A stretch of DNA of 64,000 bases from Apoderus coryli (GCA_911728435.2 OU452198.1:38345902-38409901); one strand, 5' to 3'. Numbered from the stretch's first letter, positions 21,783-33,469 are shown. Translations and numbers: made by a program. Notes: a model not told the origin generated them from the sequence alone.

Positions 21783-22291
21783 TTTCTAAGATTGTCTTTA
21801 AATGCCTTTATTAGATGTTCAATCATGATTTGAAAATGTAGTACATTGTAATGCTGTTTTTCATTTACCCGTGGGTAAATTTCCTGGTAATGACAAAAGT
21901 AGCGTCGGCCATGAAAATTCACCATAGCAATGCCGACAATTCAACCACACCAAATTAACAGTTTAGGTATTCATAATTAATAATAATTATAATTAATTGT
22001 AATAGGAAATAAAACGTCAAACTCCACGAAATCATGATTTCGTGGAGTTTGACGTTTTATTTCCTATTACAATACATTCACTCCACTTCAGAATGGACTA
22101 CTTCTTTAAAATGATAATTAAGTTTTTCGCTAATTTCAAAACACAAAAACAGTGATAGTGAATATAGTTTAACACCACCTAATCAATTTAATACTTCTAA
22201 CTTATCGTATTTAGGCTTATGCCAACAGGGGCAAGTTTCGAAAAACAAATATTTTCCTAAAAATTATATTCAATTAATTCAAAAGATTAAC
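21783..22291 (+). repeat. dispersed repeat family A, copy 2, left part
   Basis: Aligns with 1674-2086 (TTGTCTTTAAATGCCTTTAT ... CAACAGGGGCAAGTTTCGAA). It stops at GATTAA (22288-22291), where a piggyBac element is inserted, and resumes at about 23868 with CAGTCGTAGAAAAAGTATAG up to 24000. It also contains a palindromic insertion at 21994-22122 that is absent from copies 1 and 3. Confidence 0.8.
21996..22073. repeat. perfect 78-bp palindrome inside family A copy 2
   Basis: Two 39-bp arms meet at ATCATGAT (centre 22034/22035) with no mismatch. An arm reads ATTGTAATAGGAAATAAAAC and continues GTCAAACTCCACG. The adjoining CACTCCACTTCAGAATGGAC resembles, inverted, the block at 58096-58120 that leads into a hammerhead. 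Compared with copies 1 and 3, about 125 bp is inserted between TAATTAA repeats. Confidence 0.85.
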
Positions 22292-23867
22292 CCAGATGTT
22301 ACTACCGTCCTTTTAAAAGATTTTCGATTTACAGGTTTCTTTAGTGACCCTAGACTATTTGTTGTAAGAAGTTCTGTTATTGTTGCTACGTGTTTTTATA
22401 ATTTGATTTTGGATAGTGCAAATTATGGATACTTGGAAATAAGTCTAAATATTTTTCTAATGTTATAAGACTTGGATTATAATTTAATATTATTAGATTA
22501 TGGTTATTCTTTTCTTTATAAAAGTTATACGTTGCTATAGCTCGTATTGATAGCCAAAATGGCGCGGTCCTTTTTAAAGGACGGCAGTAATATGCACTAC
22601 TGCATATTCCTAATTTTAGTTTTAGTTATTTCAGACGCCCGTTAAAATTACACGAGCTACTTGAACAGCCTGAAGATGTAGACAACATATCTGTTCCTCC
22701 AGAAGGCATCATACTTTTCCAACCTGAAAATCTAAACGACGATAATACTGATTGTGACTCTGGGGATGAAGAACTTATTTCCATAAATAATCTCCTCGGA
22801 AGCCAACTGAGAAATAATGTTGAAGTAATAGTTTTAGACGCTCCTAAAAGATACATGTATTGGGAAAACAGGAGTGATACTAACAATATAGCTGGAACAA
22901 AAGCTACCCCAAGAGACAGGTTTTCTTACATTATGAAGATTCTACATATTTGTGATAATGATGATCTTGACAAAAAAGACAAGTGTTCAAAGCTGCGCCC
23001 ACCATTCAATATTTTTGGACTTCGTGCCTATTTCGGAAGACACCCCGGAAAGCAGTTTATTAGAGGCAAACCTAGCAGATGGGGATATAAGCTCTGGGTT
23101 GGTGCTTTACGATCAGGATATGCTGTGTGGTTTTCTCCATATCAGGGCGCATCCGAGACTTTACCCAATAAATATAAAGAACTTGGGTTGGGGCAAGTAT
23201 AATCCTGCAATATGCAGATGTCCTTAGTTCCAAATGGCCTAATATTATATTCCAACTGTTCTTCGACAACTTTTTTACTTCTATTCATTTATTGAAAGAA
23301 CTAAAAGTAAGAGGCCTACATGCAACAGGAACCTTACGTGAAAATCGACAAAATGAGCCAATTGGAATTTAGAAGAGGGTTGCCTGTAATATTTTGGAAT
23401 CAAATCAAAAAAATTTCAAGAGAGGTCCAACGAAACGGAATCCAAACGAAAACGCTTTCTCAAGGTTCGATGGACAAAACCACATTATCGTTTACCAAGA
23501 AAATCAACTGAGGTGTAGGTATAGAATGTGACAAAAAAGTTCAGTTTCGTTGTGAAAAATGTAATATACCATTACATCCCAAACTATGTTTTCAAAAATA
23601 CCATACATTATAATTATTATTATATGTATAAATATAGCCTATATTTGTTGTATATTATATTTTAATAATATATTAGATTATTCTGTTAAAATAAATAATG
23701 TTAAATTGCAGTAGCCTATATTACTATACCGTCCTTTTAAAAGAACCCCTCAAATTCCTGAGCTAGCGATAGGAAATCTATAACTTTATTGTTAATACGT
23801 GTATCGTGAACGCTAACGATCTAATATTTCTGAAAAAAAAATAATATATTAAACAAAATAGTTTCAG
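22292..23867 (+). mobile_element. piggyBac-type element inserted in family A repeat
   Basis: The left junction is TTAA|CCCAGATG, the TTAACCC start expected of piggyBac ends, at a site where the intact family A copies read ATTAA. The motif ACCGTCCTTTTAAAAG recurs near 22306 and 23738 and inverted near 22572 as subterminal repeats. The right junction, by comparison with copy 1, is near 23867, but its TTAA is decayed (CAGTAACAG). The coding part is a transposase pseudogene. Confidence 0.75.
22632..23622 (+). pseudogene. piggyBac transposase, internally deleted and frameshifted
   Basis: Parts in order: an acidic N-terminal region (DCDSGDEE); TPRDRFSYIMKILHICDNDD followed by DKKDKCSKLRPPFN, the block before the first catalytic Asp; after a deletion, YFGRHPGKQFIRGKP and WGYKLW; a LGLG stretch; FFDNFFTSIHLLKELKVRG with ATGTLRENR; and a C-terminal cysteine-rich domain (CEKCNIPLHPKLCFQKYH) that binds the terminal repeats. 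The S.DE block with the first catalytic Asp is missing and several frame changes and stops occur. Transposition cannot be supported. Family membership is certain from the motif order. Confidence 0.88.
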
Positions 23868-24000
23868 TAACAGTCGTAGAAAAAGTATAGGTATAGTGTG
23901 AAACTCACACGAAATGACTATTTCCAATTCGCATGATTTGCACGATCATACTCGTATAGGAAATATATGTAATTTCATGTTCGTTGCACAATATAGGTAA
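23868..24000 (+). repeat. dispersed repeat family A, copy 2, right part
   Basis: CAGTCGTAGAAAAAGTATAG, GTGTGAAACTCACACGAAAT and GTTCGTTGCACAATATA, matching the tail of copies 1 and 3. It contains a hairpin around TTTGCACGATCATACTCG. Confidence 0.75.
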
Positions 24001-24149
24001 TATTTTAAGTCAAATATTCCTTTCCGTTTTGTCATTCTAATTAGCGAATACACTAAATTGAATATATCCTCTATCTATATATTCTAATCTATTCCGAAGG
24101 ATCAATAGCCTATTCTGCTGAGGCTAGTAAAATGGGTATAAACACTTCT

Positions 24150-26916
24150 TCTTCTTCTCTAGGTGCCTTGCCCTACACGGACGTTGGCTATCATCAAAGA
24201 TATTTGCACCTTGTTAACTGCTCTCCTGAATAAGGTACATGTGATTATTCCAAACCACTCGCGCAAGTTCTTAAGCCAAGAATGTCTTCTTCTCCCCGGC
24301 CCTCTTCTGTAAGACTCTGTATTTCGTATTTCTCATGATGTGGCCAAGATATTCTAGTTTGTTTTTTTTTATTTCATACATGATTTCCCTGTCTTTGCCA
24401 AGTTTTTCCAGAACTGTGATGTTGCGCACTTTATCAGTCCAGGGTATTTTCAGTAATCGTCTATAACACCACATTTCAAATGCCTCGATTTTTTTGGCAG
24501 AGCACGTGGTAAGTGTCCAAGCTTCCGATCCATATAGAAGAACCCAGAACACACAGCATCGGAGCAAACGCAGTCTTAGGTTCAGGCTGAAGTTTTTGCA
24601 ACTCAAAACTTTGCTCATTTTCCTGAATGCAGTTCTTGCCTGTTCTATTCTGGCTCTTATTTCAACGGAGTTATCACCTTTGCAAACAATGGTGGATCCT
24701 AGGTACTTATAACTGTCAACCTGTTGTAGACGCATTCCATTGGCTGTCAGGTTGGTCTTAGGGCTATTCTTTCTGCTTATTACCATCACCTTTGTCTTTT
24801 TGACATTTAGTCTTAATCCTGCCTCCAGACTTCTTTGATTTATGCTATCTATCAAAGACTGCAGTTCAACCTCACTAGTTAGTAACAACACTGTATCGTC
24901 TGCATATCGCAAATTATTTATCACCTGTCCGTTCACAATAATGCCTTCAGTTTTTTCGTCAAGGGCCTCGTTAAAAATCTTCTCAGAGTATAAATTGAAG
25001 AGAATCGGTGATAATATGCAGCCCTGTCTTACGCCCTTTTTTATCTCTATGTCTTCACTGCTGCTATTTCCTACTTTGATGGATGCTGTTTGTTCCCAGT
25101 ACAGGTTCTCAATAATTCGTATGTCTCTGCTGTCAAGACCAATATTTGTCAGAATGGTAATAAGCTTTTCGTGTTTCACGCAATCGAATGCCTTCTCGTA
25201 GTCGATAAAGCATGCGTATACGTCCACTGAGATATCTAGGCATCTTTGCACTAGCACATGCATCCCCATCAGAGCTTCCCTTGTGCCAAGGCCGTTGCGA
25301 AATCCGAATTGCGTCTCACCGATCTGCTCTTCGCATTTCTTATAGATTCTCGCATGGATGATCTTCAAGAACACTTTCAATGTGTGACTCATTAGTGCAA
25401 TCGTCCTGTAGTCGTTATGAGACTTGGGGCTGCTTTTCTTTGGAAGGGGGATAATAGTAGATCTGAGCCAGTCTTTAGGAATTGTTCCAGTGATATATAT
25501 TACTTTTTGATCTTTAAGCAATTTAAGAATTTCTACCGGTATTTCGTCTGGCCCGGTCGCTTTTCTATTTTTAGTGTTTTTTAAAGCGTATTCAACTTCC
25601 TCCCTAATAATGACAGGACCTTCAGCTTTATTTTTATCGGTGGTAATCATGCCCCTGTCATCATGGTACAGAGTAGATATATAATCTTTCCAGCTCTTCA
25701 GTTTTTCTACAGGATCGAATATGATTTGTCCATCGGAGTGACACAGATTGCCAGTATGTTGTTTCCTGTAAGTTCCCGCAGCTTCTTTAACTTTCTTATG
25801 TAAATTGAATGTGTCGTGCTTTGCTTGTAGCTGTTCTATTTCTTTGCACTCTTCATCTAAAAACTTTGCCTTGGTTTCTCTAATTTTTTTCCGTATTGTT
25901 CTATGTAGCTCGATGTATTTCTGTTTATTTCTTGTTTTTACCTTTCTTCTTTCATCCATCAATTGCAAGATTTCCTCAGTCATCCAGGGTTTTTTCTTCT
26001 TTTGTGTGGTATCTTTCAATTTGTTAGTAACATCTTGAAATGTCTTTTTAATATGCTGCCATTCATCCTCTGGTGTCACCATCGGTTTTGTTTTGTTACT
26101 TATGTTAGCGTTCAATTCTTGTATTATTTCTTCTTTCACTGCGTCATCTTTCAATTTATCAAGGTTTATTTTTGGTGTCGTTGGTGTTTTCTGTAATTTC
26201 TTTAATCGCAATTGTACTGTTGCTACAAGGGGGTTATGATCAGATGCTAAGTCTGTGCCAGGATAGGTTTTTACTGATTTCACACTGTTTCTAAATCGTT
26301 GGTTTATCATGACGAAGTCAATTTGATTTCTGATGATTCTGTTCTCATTTTCTGCATTAGACTTCCATGTATACAATCTCCTTGGGTGTAATTTGAAAAA
26401 TGTATTAGTTACTATCAGTTCGTGTTCCTGGGCAAATTGTATTAGTCTTTCCCCTCTTTCATTGCGCGTACCCAGACCATGTTCTCCTACAACGTTTTCG
26501 CATTTGCCTTGTCCAATCTTTGCATTAAAATCACCCATTACAATGGTGATTTCGTGGTTTCTTGATAGTTTTAAACAGTTTTCAATGTCGTCGTAAAAAG
26601 CTTCCACATCTCCGTCATTGCCATCGCATGTAGGTGCATAAGTCTGTATTATATTAATATTGAAAGGGCTCGCATTAATTTTCAGCAACATGACACGGTC
26701 TGATACAGGGATAAAGGCCTTTACCGCGTGCTTTATATTTTTGTCCAACACCACTGCAACCCCATTATAGTGTTTAGGATCATCAGCATATCGTATAAAC
26801 ACTACTTTACCACTAAATTGGAAATAAAGGGTGCAGAAACTATCTAAGACACTCCAACAAAATCCAAATATAGATGACATTGTATAGCAATGAAAATGAA
26901 CTGCATAATGGTACAC
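24150..26916 (-). pseudogene. RTE-type non-LTR retrotransposon, endonuclease plus RT
   Basis: The largest frame of the window, 881 codons (26916-24271). An AP-type endonuclease lacks its first strands but keeps NIIQTYAPT, MGDFN (127-131) and SDHN (225-228). Reverse transcriptase follows with RKATGPDEIP (451-460), IDYEKAFDCVKHEKL (571-585), GVRQGCILSP and YADDT (671-675). A C-terminal region has AWTL, MWCYRRLLKIPW and KLEYLGHIMRN. About ten residues are missing before ITGTIPKDW. A frameshift near 24290 moves the conserved GRRRHSWLKNLREW end into another frame, reaching about 24165 and a (GAA)n-like 3' tail. The start at 26916 precedes the homologous part, so the real N-terminus is lost. Near-complete but dead. 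Confidence 0.92.
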
Positions 26917-27520
26917 TTTCTAGTAATCATCATCATTATAATTTATGTTTTTACAAGTTAATGATGAAATTAAAAGCCATGTTTTTAGTTGTCACATTAT
27001 TTGTATAAAACACTGTATCATCAAAACTAAGTACATTTGAATTTTAATTTGCCTTAATTGTTATGTTATACAAAGCACATGTAATAAAAATCTCAGAAAC
27101 TATTTTTCTATAATGTCAGTTATCGAAAATTAACACGAACAAAAATAAATTATTCAATGCTAAAATATCGCGCCATATTTATTTGGTGGAATCTACATAA
27201 ATCATAAAATATTGTTCAAAGGCACATTAATAATATTATTTATGACATTCAGGACGCATTAAAAGCGCGTTAAAGCAAGCACAGCTCAACAGAACATTAT
27301 TACTGTGACACAAAAGCGGTTGAGCAACAACTCTAATCTAGATTTTAGCCAATGTGATCCGTTCACTTCTTGACAGTAAGCAAGCAACTCGGATTCTTTG
27401 ATCACTTTTCTTCACTTCAGGGGATAAATTTGGACCTGATTCTATTTGTAAAATTTTCAATACTATTCGCTTTATCTACTTAAACAAAAAAAATTCGCGT
27501 GCAGCACAGTACACGTGATA
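26917..27520. other. AT-rich, no gene
   Basis: No frame or repeat that I can name. Confidence 0.45.
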
Positions 27521-27521
27521 G

Positions 27522-27989
27522 AAGTGAATACTTCTTTCACGAGAATTTCAAACTACACCATATTTATTTCTCTTGCGTAAAGTATATATTATTAATATTT
27601 TTTATTGACTCATACTTTTCAAACGAATCCTAGCATCACGAAGCCCAAGCACAATCTTCTTCCTTATGGCTGACCCTTTCTAATATTTAGTTATTATATA
27701 TGATTACTGTGTGAATTCAATACCTATACCGGTTGTATTGACAGTATCTCGTATAATACACAATCTTTGCCTTGTAAAATAAAACCCTACGTGTAGCTGT
27801 GTCTATGCTATTCGTTTTCTCTCGCCGCTATTGGTATAGGATATAGTGTGTAGCATACACCACAAATATCTCTCTCTCCCTCATATTTGTTATATGCTTC
27901 ATCTCTTTTGCGGGACGAAAATTTTATAAATCGTGTCGTGACGCGACCTTGAAAAATCACTCTTATTCGGCCAAAGAAGTATTCACTTC
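27522..27989. repeat. possible TIR element
   Basis: GAAGTGAATACTTCTTT at 27522-27538 is repeated exactly inverted at 27973-27989, bounding 468 bp. No coding sequence lies inside. The 17-bp ends are themselves partly palindromic, so chance is not excluded. Confidence 0.45.
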
Positions 27990-28140
27990 AAAAATTCGAT
28001 AGGGGTTATGTTAGGTGACCTAGCAGGCTTCTGGATTTTACCGCTTTTGCCCAATACATCGTTTAAATATTCAGGCACTATACTCTGAATTATCTTGTTG
28101 AAACCAAATTGAATTTTCTGGAATGATGGGGTTAGTTTTT
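27990..28140 (-). pseudogene. IS630/Tc1-mariner type transposase fragment
   Basis: The minus strand reads IVPEYLNDVLG followed by KPARSPNITPIEF, matching the Y.LN......W..RSPDLTPLDFFLWG region around the third catalytic residue. The Asp of SPDL is Asn here. It is about 40 codons, dead. Confidence 0.55.
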
Positions 28141-28159
28141 ATTGGTAACAGTATTTTTA

Positions 28160-28700
28160 TATAATAATAATAATAATAAAGCAGTTTATTTGCAGTTCTA
28201 TAAAACAAAAAGATTATACAACTTAAACTTACTAACTAAATAATGTAGAACTACAAAAAGTGTTAAAAAGGCAGTATGTACTGATATAAATTTTAACCCT
28301 GTGAAAAACAAAATCAACAAAAGACATAAACATATGTTTATCCTTAAAAAAAAAACACAAACAGAAATAGCACAAACAGTATTACCTAATAAGTCTACAT
28401 TAATAATATATTATACCTATACATGAATATTAGAAGAAAAAAAAAAAAGAGATTAGAAGACGAGATGAGAAGACGAGATGAGATAAGGATTAAAAACCAT
28501 CCCTAAAAGTCTGACTCAACCAAATAGTAAGCGATGTCTTAAGTTTGCATTTAAATGAAAGCATAGGTAAGTCCTTTAACTCACCTGGGACTTGATTGTA
28601 AATTGAGTAAACATTGTAAGCGTATGACCTCTTAAATAATTCCGTCCTGTGCAGTGGAGCAGAAAGCATCAAATCAAATTTGATTTGCATCCATTGAGTC
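28160..28700 (-). pseudogene. 3' end of a non-LTR retrotransposon
   Basis: Codons 28690-28490 on the minus strand (LHRTELFKRSYAYNVYSIYN, then LSFKCKLKTSL) form the usual extreme C-terminus of Jockey/CR1-type ORF2. An AT-rich 3' UTR follows, ending GCAAATAAACTGCTTTATTA and (TTA)n at 28162-28180. A strongly 5'-truncated copy. Confidence 0.75.
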
Positions 28701-28721
28701 TTTTCCAGTAATCATGTATGC

Positions 28722-29005
28722 AGACAGACCGATCAACATAATGGCGGATAAATCGATTGCCACACACGATTTTTTTGTGAAAAAATCACTACTTAGAGTC
28801 ATGATTTTATAGAAGAGACTCTGTTTCTCTTATGATAGAAAATGAGTTTAGGTTCGTCGTCTAACGTACTATTGAAGTATGTTCAACAAATTATATTTGT
28901 TCACTACAATAATACTACACGGAAACTATTAATTGTATACGACTTTTAGTTCTCCACTTTTGGGAAGTGAATATTTATTGTCATACAGCAGGCAATAATG
29001 TCATA
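28722..29005 (-). repeat. dispersed repeat family C, copy 2
   Basis: Inverted relative to 20985-21290. GGTTCGTCGTCTAACGTACT and AAGAGACTCTGTTTCTCTTA are clear. It carries about 40 bp near 28945 that copy 1 lacks. Confidence 0.8.
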
Positions 29006-29009
29006 ATTT

Positions 29010-29643
29010 AAAAAGCCGGAATCGTTTGTTATATTATTTTAAGCCCAAAAAATTATTGTTTTATTTTCTTTAAATTCCAAAACGGAAAAGGCTGCAAAAG
29101 AATTCATCAGTTTCGTAAAATGCCTCAAATTGTTGCCAAATATTTATATGTATACCAAATCCTGAGAATATACAGGGCATTCTTTCGCCGAACCTCTGTG
29201 ACAATTTTGGTTGACTCTGGTGCAGATTTTGACTAGTGTAAAGAGCCATGGCGGATGGAAGTCGGCAACTGTTGCTGAAGGATACATTGTAGAATCTTTT
29301 TATAATAAAATTGACGTAGCTAATACGATTTTTAAAACGAATTGAAAAATCTGTTATTATTAATACAAGCACAAACAGAGCAATGTTGCTCATTTCTCAG
29401 GGAAAGAAATTGAGTCGGTGATTAATAATTACTTGTAATAATTGAAATATAACAATAAATATCTATAACAAATAAATAAACAATTTATGTGCATTATTTT
29501 GTCTATATTATGATAAGTATATTATGCGGGCTTGAAAAATTGTACTGTTATTTTTGTCGTTGTCCGGTAACAACTTAAAATATTGGAACAACGCTCCTAG
29601 AACGTCAATGTTTTGTAATAATTTTAGAAAAATATTTTAATGT
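29010..29643. other. unclassified stretch
   Basis: A 107-codon minus-strand frame (29393-29070) has no recognisable domain and contains a CCCTGTATATTC repeat-like block. No gene is supported. Confidence 0.35.
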
Positions 29644-29646
29644 ATA

Positions 29647-30744
29647 CAGGGTGTCCCAAAAAACATTCCCCACCCTTTGAGGGTAGAATCTATGACAAAA
29701 AATAAGACAAAAATCATTTATGTCAAAATTCCGAAAAATGTCTCCTTATGAAATTGCGACCATTTCAAATTCAAAAATGTTCAAATTCAAATTATTTATC
29801 AACTAGACACATAATGAAACAAAAACATTTCAATTTACAAAGGCAAGTGTTCGAAATCCTCACTATTTTATTCAATAATTGTTTTCTACACGGCCTATTG
29901 CTTCGTTTGTAATTTGTGCTAAAGCTTCATAAATGCGAACAATAACATCATCTTCACTGTTGGGTAGGACATGGTAAACCGTATTTATCAGATAACCCCA
30001 AACCAAAAGTTTATTGGGTTGAGATCCGGGGACCCAGGAGGCCAAGAAATAGGTCCTCCACAATCGATCCATTGGTTGAGAAAACGTCGATTTAATATAT
30101 CTCAAACATTTCGAGAATAACGGGCAGGTGCACCATCATGTTGAAATACAATATTTGGCCGCTGTACTAAAGGAACTTCTTCCAGAAGAGTTGGTAATCT
30201 GTTATCGCAAAAATTGGCATAGTTTTTGGCGTTTGGTATCCTAGGTGGTTCTATTATCCTATTTCCCAACAGACAAAGCCACACATTTAAGCTCCAGCGT
30301 GCTTGCTTATGTGATTCTCTAATTTGGTGCTGATTTTCGTAATTCCAACAATGCAAGTTGTGCTGATTGAACACTCCTTGCTGGCTAAAATGGGCTTCAT
30401 CACTCTACAGTACTTGTTTAAAAATGTCTTCATTTGCGTCCAGGCAATTTAAAAAAAATCTACAAAATCATAAGCGCAACTCAGTATACCCAGGATGCAA
30501 TTTTTGAATCGGCTTTATACGATAAGGATGCAGATTTTCTGTTTGCATGAATCTGTTTTTATCAAGGATGACCAGATTTAAATTATTAATTCCAAGTGAA
30601 AGATTTGTCTAATTTCAATATTCAAAATGGTCATAATTTCATAAGGAGACATTTTTCGAAATTTTGACATAAGTGATTTTCGTCGTTATTTTGGGTCGTA
30701 GATTTTACCCCCAAAGGGAGGGGAATGTTTTTTGGGACACCCTG
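29647..30744 (-). mobile_element. IS630/Tc1-mariner type transposon, complete ends
   Basis: Ends CAGGGTGTCCCAAAAAACAT at 29647 and its inverse at 30744, each flanked by TA (29645-29646 and 30745-30746). The TIRs are about 125 bp with scattered mismatches. Length is 1098 bp. It holds a decayed transposase on the minus strand. TA duplication and terminus fit the IS630-Tc1-mariner superfamily. Confidence 0.85.
29875..30440 (-). pseudogene. IS630/Tc1-mariner type transposase, frameshifted
   Basis: Two overlapping frames (30374-30102 and 30105-29872). The first contains NIVFQHDGAPARYS, the second catalytic Asp motif (QHDGAPAH). After a stop, GGPISWPPGSPDLNPINFW in one frame and LLVWGYLINTVYHVLPN in another cover the third catalytic region (W..RSPDLNPLDFWLWG.LK..VY). 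N-terminal helix-turn-helix sequence is weak or missing. It cannot make an active enzyme. Confidence 0.85.
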
Positions 30745-30749
30745 TATAA

Positions 30750-31265
30750 TCAATATTGCAAAAAGTGCTCTACAAGACTTTGTCGAAATCAATTATCTTT
30801 GATAAGGAGAAACTACAAAATAGACTCAATTCTAGAAACGATTAGAGATAGCGCAATTCTTTTTACATCTGTGATTAAAATAACGGGTGTTTCCATAAGA
30901 TAATGTCCATTGTAATAAGGTGTAAAAATAAAATTAAAAAAATTAAAATTAGGAATTATTAACTGCTCTGTACAAGTGAATTTCCATAGTCGTGTTGTTG
31001 TTAGAAGGTATGAAAAGCTCTCGTCAACCAGAACAATCCTAGATCGGCAAGCATTCAATCAATTAGGTGAAACAAGTTCATCTTATAATACAAATCCTGG
31101 TTGGCCACGGAAACAGAACGGTAGAACAAAACAGGAACTAACATTTGATGCAACAACGTTCTTTTTAACAGCATTCGAAAGTATGTAGAAAATAATAATC
31201 GGGAAATAGAAGCAAAATCTCCACAAAACGAGTTTAATAAAAATACGTGTTCGTACAGTGCTTTG
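30750..31265. other. unclassified stretch
   Basis: Possibly an upstream part of the non-LTR relic that follows. Frames here are short and lack motifs. Confidence 0.35.
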
Positions 31266-31269
31266 AATT

Positions 31270-31435
31270 TGAGACACAAGAGCTTAATTTTTCCGCCAAC
31301 TCATCGCACTACACTTTTTTGTCGGGGCTTTACATATAAAGTTTACTGGAGTTTAAATCAACTTCCTGACTACCTCAAATGATTTGATCCAATCAAATTT
31401 AGAAAAGAATACAAAAACTTCTTGCTTCGGAATAA
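31270..31435 (+). pseudogene. non-LTR ORF2 C-terminus, with 3' UTR split by a Tc1-type insertion
   Basis: The plus strand reads PTHRTTLF..GFTYKVYWSLNQLPDYL, then KFRKEYKNFLL, the usual C-terminal pattern of Jockey/CR1-type ORF2, with an in-frame stop. The AT-rich 3' UTR runs to 31565, is interrupted by the element 31566-33469, and appears to resume at 33472-33660, ending in an AATAATAAAAATAAATAAAT tail. Confidence 0.65.
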
Positions 31436-31565
31436 TTAACTCCCATAAACCAGATCAATTGTTCTGTGTTGATAATTCATGTGAGAGAGAGAAAGCGAAT
31501 TTCATTCGGAACTACTTAATTTTTATGTACTATTTATTTATTATTAAGATTTATAATGTATTATA

Positions 31566-33469
31566 CAAGCTGATCCACTAAGCGTGGCCAGCGGCTGTAT
31601 CTCAGAAACTATTGGTCGTAGAACCTTGGGGAAAATTTTTTTTCAATTAAAGTGGTCATGAGAAAATTCTAGAAATTATTTTCAAGTTTCGCATTTCGCC
31701 ACAAGGGGGCGTTATTTCATTTATAAATTTAAAATGCTTGATTTCTGCGAAAATTCTCAAATGTAGTCAACAACTTGGTAACATCATGAGAAAGCCTAGA
31801 TAATTTTACACGACTTTTGTCTGAGGCTTATTGATGTATGATCCTTAATAAGAGTGGGGGAAGCCATTCAAAGTATAATTATTTAAATTGCTGTAACTTC
31901 TAAACCACTTACTCGATTTTGACAGACTTGAGATTGGTTGGAAGAGAAAACCAAGCATTTTTAACTGTAGTATTCACTAATACACAATAGTTCCTAATAA
32001 ATTTGCCAGAGGGCGCAATTTGTAATCATTAGAGATTTTTCGATTTTTCTTCAAAAACTTAAATGGCACGGTATATCTACAATCCCATAATCGCAAACTA
32101 GATTATCTTTGTAAGAAAAATGTGAAAACTGCAGTTCGATATCTTTGTTTGTTTCAAAGTTATCGCCAAAACAATAATCTGGGCCTTCTAAAAAATAAAT
32201 CAAGATACCTAGCCGTCAAACAAATTTGGCAGGTTTCCATGGAGATAAATTAGATTATTTATTAGATAACACTACTTTCAATCATTTGAAAATGCAGTGG
32301 TGGCTTCAAGAGAATACGCTTTGCGTTATCCTCATAGAGTTCACCATTCACGGAGAGTTTTTCAACGTTTAGCTCGCTGTTTGAGACAATATGGTTGTGT
32401 TCGGCCTGTACCCTCCATAAGAAGATATGATTATTAGAATCAGAAATGCAACCGGTAGTTTACCTCGCGCTGATATAGAAGCAGCAGTGAATTCTACCAG
32501 AAATCGGTTAAATCTTTGTATTTCAAATGATGGAAAACAATTTGAACACCTGTGATTTTTTTATAAATGTTTACTTATTATTCGCTCTGTTTAGATTTTC
32601 ATTTACCTATTTTTACTTTTGTTCTGTTCTATTATTTGTGCCTTTGACATAAAAAACTCTTATTTTGCCTCTTACATAATTTGGACCATGCCTAAAATCT
32701 TAATTAGGTCGGAAGAAGGGCACGGATTTGCAAATGAAAATTTCACGATTTTTATAACGTCAACGTCAAAAGACTTATCCATTATAAATAAGGTGACTTA
32801 TAATTAATATTATTTGTCTCCATAGAAACCCACCGAACTTTTTATTAAACAAGATAGTTATTAAGCTAGCTAGCAGATTATTGTTTTGGTAATAACTTTG
32901 AAACGAACAAGATATCGAACTACGGTTTTCATACTTTCCTTGTAAATGTAATCTAGTTTGCGATTATGGGATTTTAGTTATACCGTGCGATTTAAGTTTT
33001 TGGAGAAAAATTGAAAAATCTCTAATGATTACAATTTGCGCCCTCTGGCAAGTTGATATCTAAACTTGTATCAGCGAATACTACAGTTTTCTCTTCCAAA
33101 CACTCTTAAGTTTGTCAAAATCTAATAAGGCGTTTAGAAGTTACAGTTATTTAAAGAATTACACATTGAATGGCTTCCTCCACTCTTATTAAGCATCGTA
33201 CATCAACAAGCCTCAGACAAAAGTGATGTAAAATTGTCTAGGCTTTTTCATGATGTTACCACATTTTATCTATATTTGGAAATTTTCGGAGAAATTAAGC
33301 ATTTTGAATTTTTAAATGAAATAATGCCCCCTTGTGGCGAAATGCGGCACTTGAAAATAATTTCTAGAATTTTTTCATGACCACTTTAATTGAAACAAAA
33401 AATCCCGAAGGTTCTACGACCAATAGTTTTCGAGATACAGCCGCTGGCCACGCTTAGTGGATCAGCCTG
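31566..33469 (+). mobile_element. Tc1-mariner type element with arms of about 0.7 kb
   Basis: Begins CAAGCTGATCCACTAAGCG after TA (31564-31565) and ends with its inverse at 33469 before TA (33470-33471). The arms run about 31566-32265 and 32800-33469 and match over nearly their full length with mismatches. Between them lies a shrunken transposase gene. Such fold-back arms are far longer than the usual mariner TIR. Inserted in the 3' UTR of a non-LTR copy. Confidence 0.85.
32290..32553 (+). pseudogene. transposase remnant, N- and C-termini only
   Basis: The first part, AREYALRYPHRVHHSRRVFQ, is a typical early DNA-binding region (A...Y...FP.R.HPS..VF). After a stop, ATGSLPRADIEAAVNSTRNR ends with DGKQFEHL, the conserved C-terminus (GG.HFEHLL) of this transposase group. 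The whole catalytic core is deleted. Confidence 0.75.

Noticed and set aside
22666..22690. CCTGAAGATGTAGAC resembling a hammerhead 5' core
   Set aside because: Part of the piggyBac N-terminal coding region; no GAAAC partner.
25805..26196. plus-strand frames of 77 codons opposite the RTE ORF
   Set aside because: Antisense shadows of the 881-codon RTE frame.
29070..29393. 107-codon minus-strand frame
   Set aside because: No recognisable domain; includes a repeat-like CCCTGTATATTC block; no start or splice evidence.
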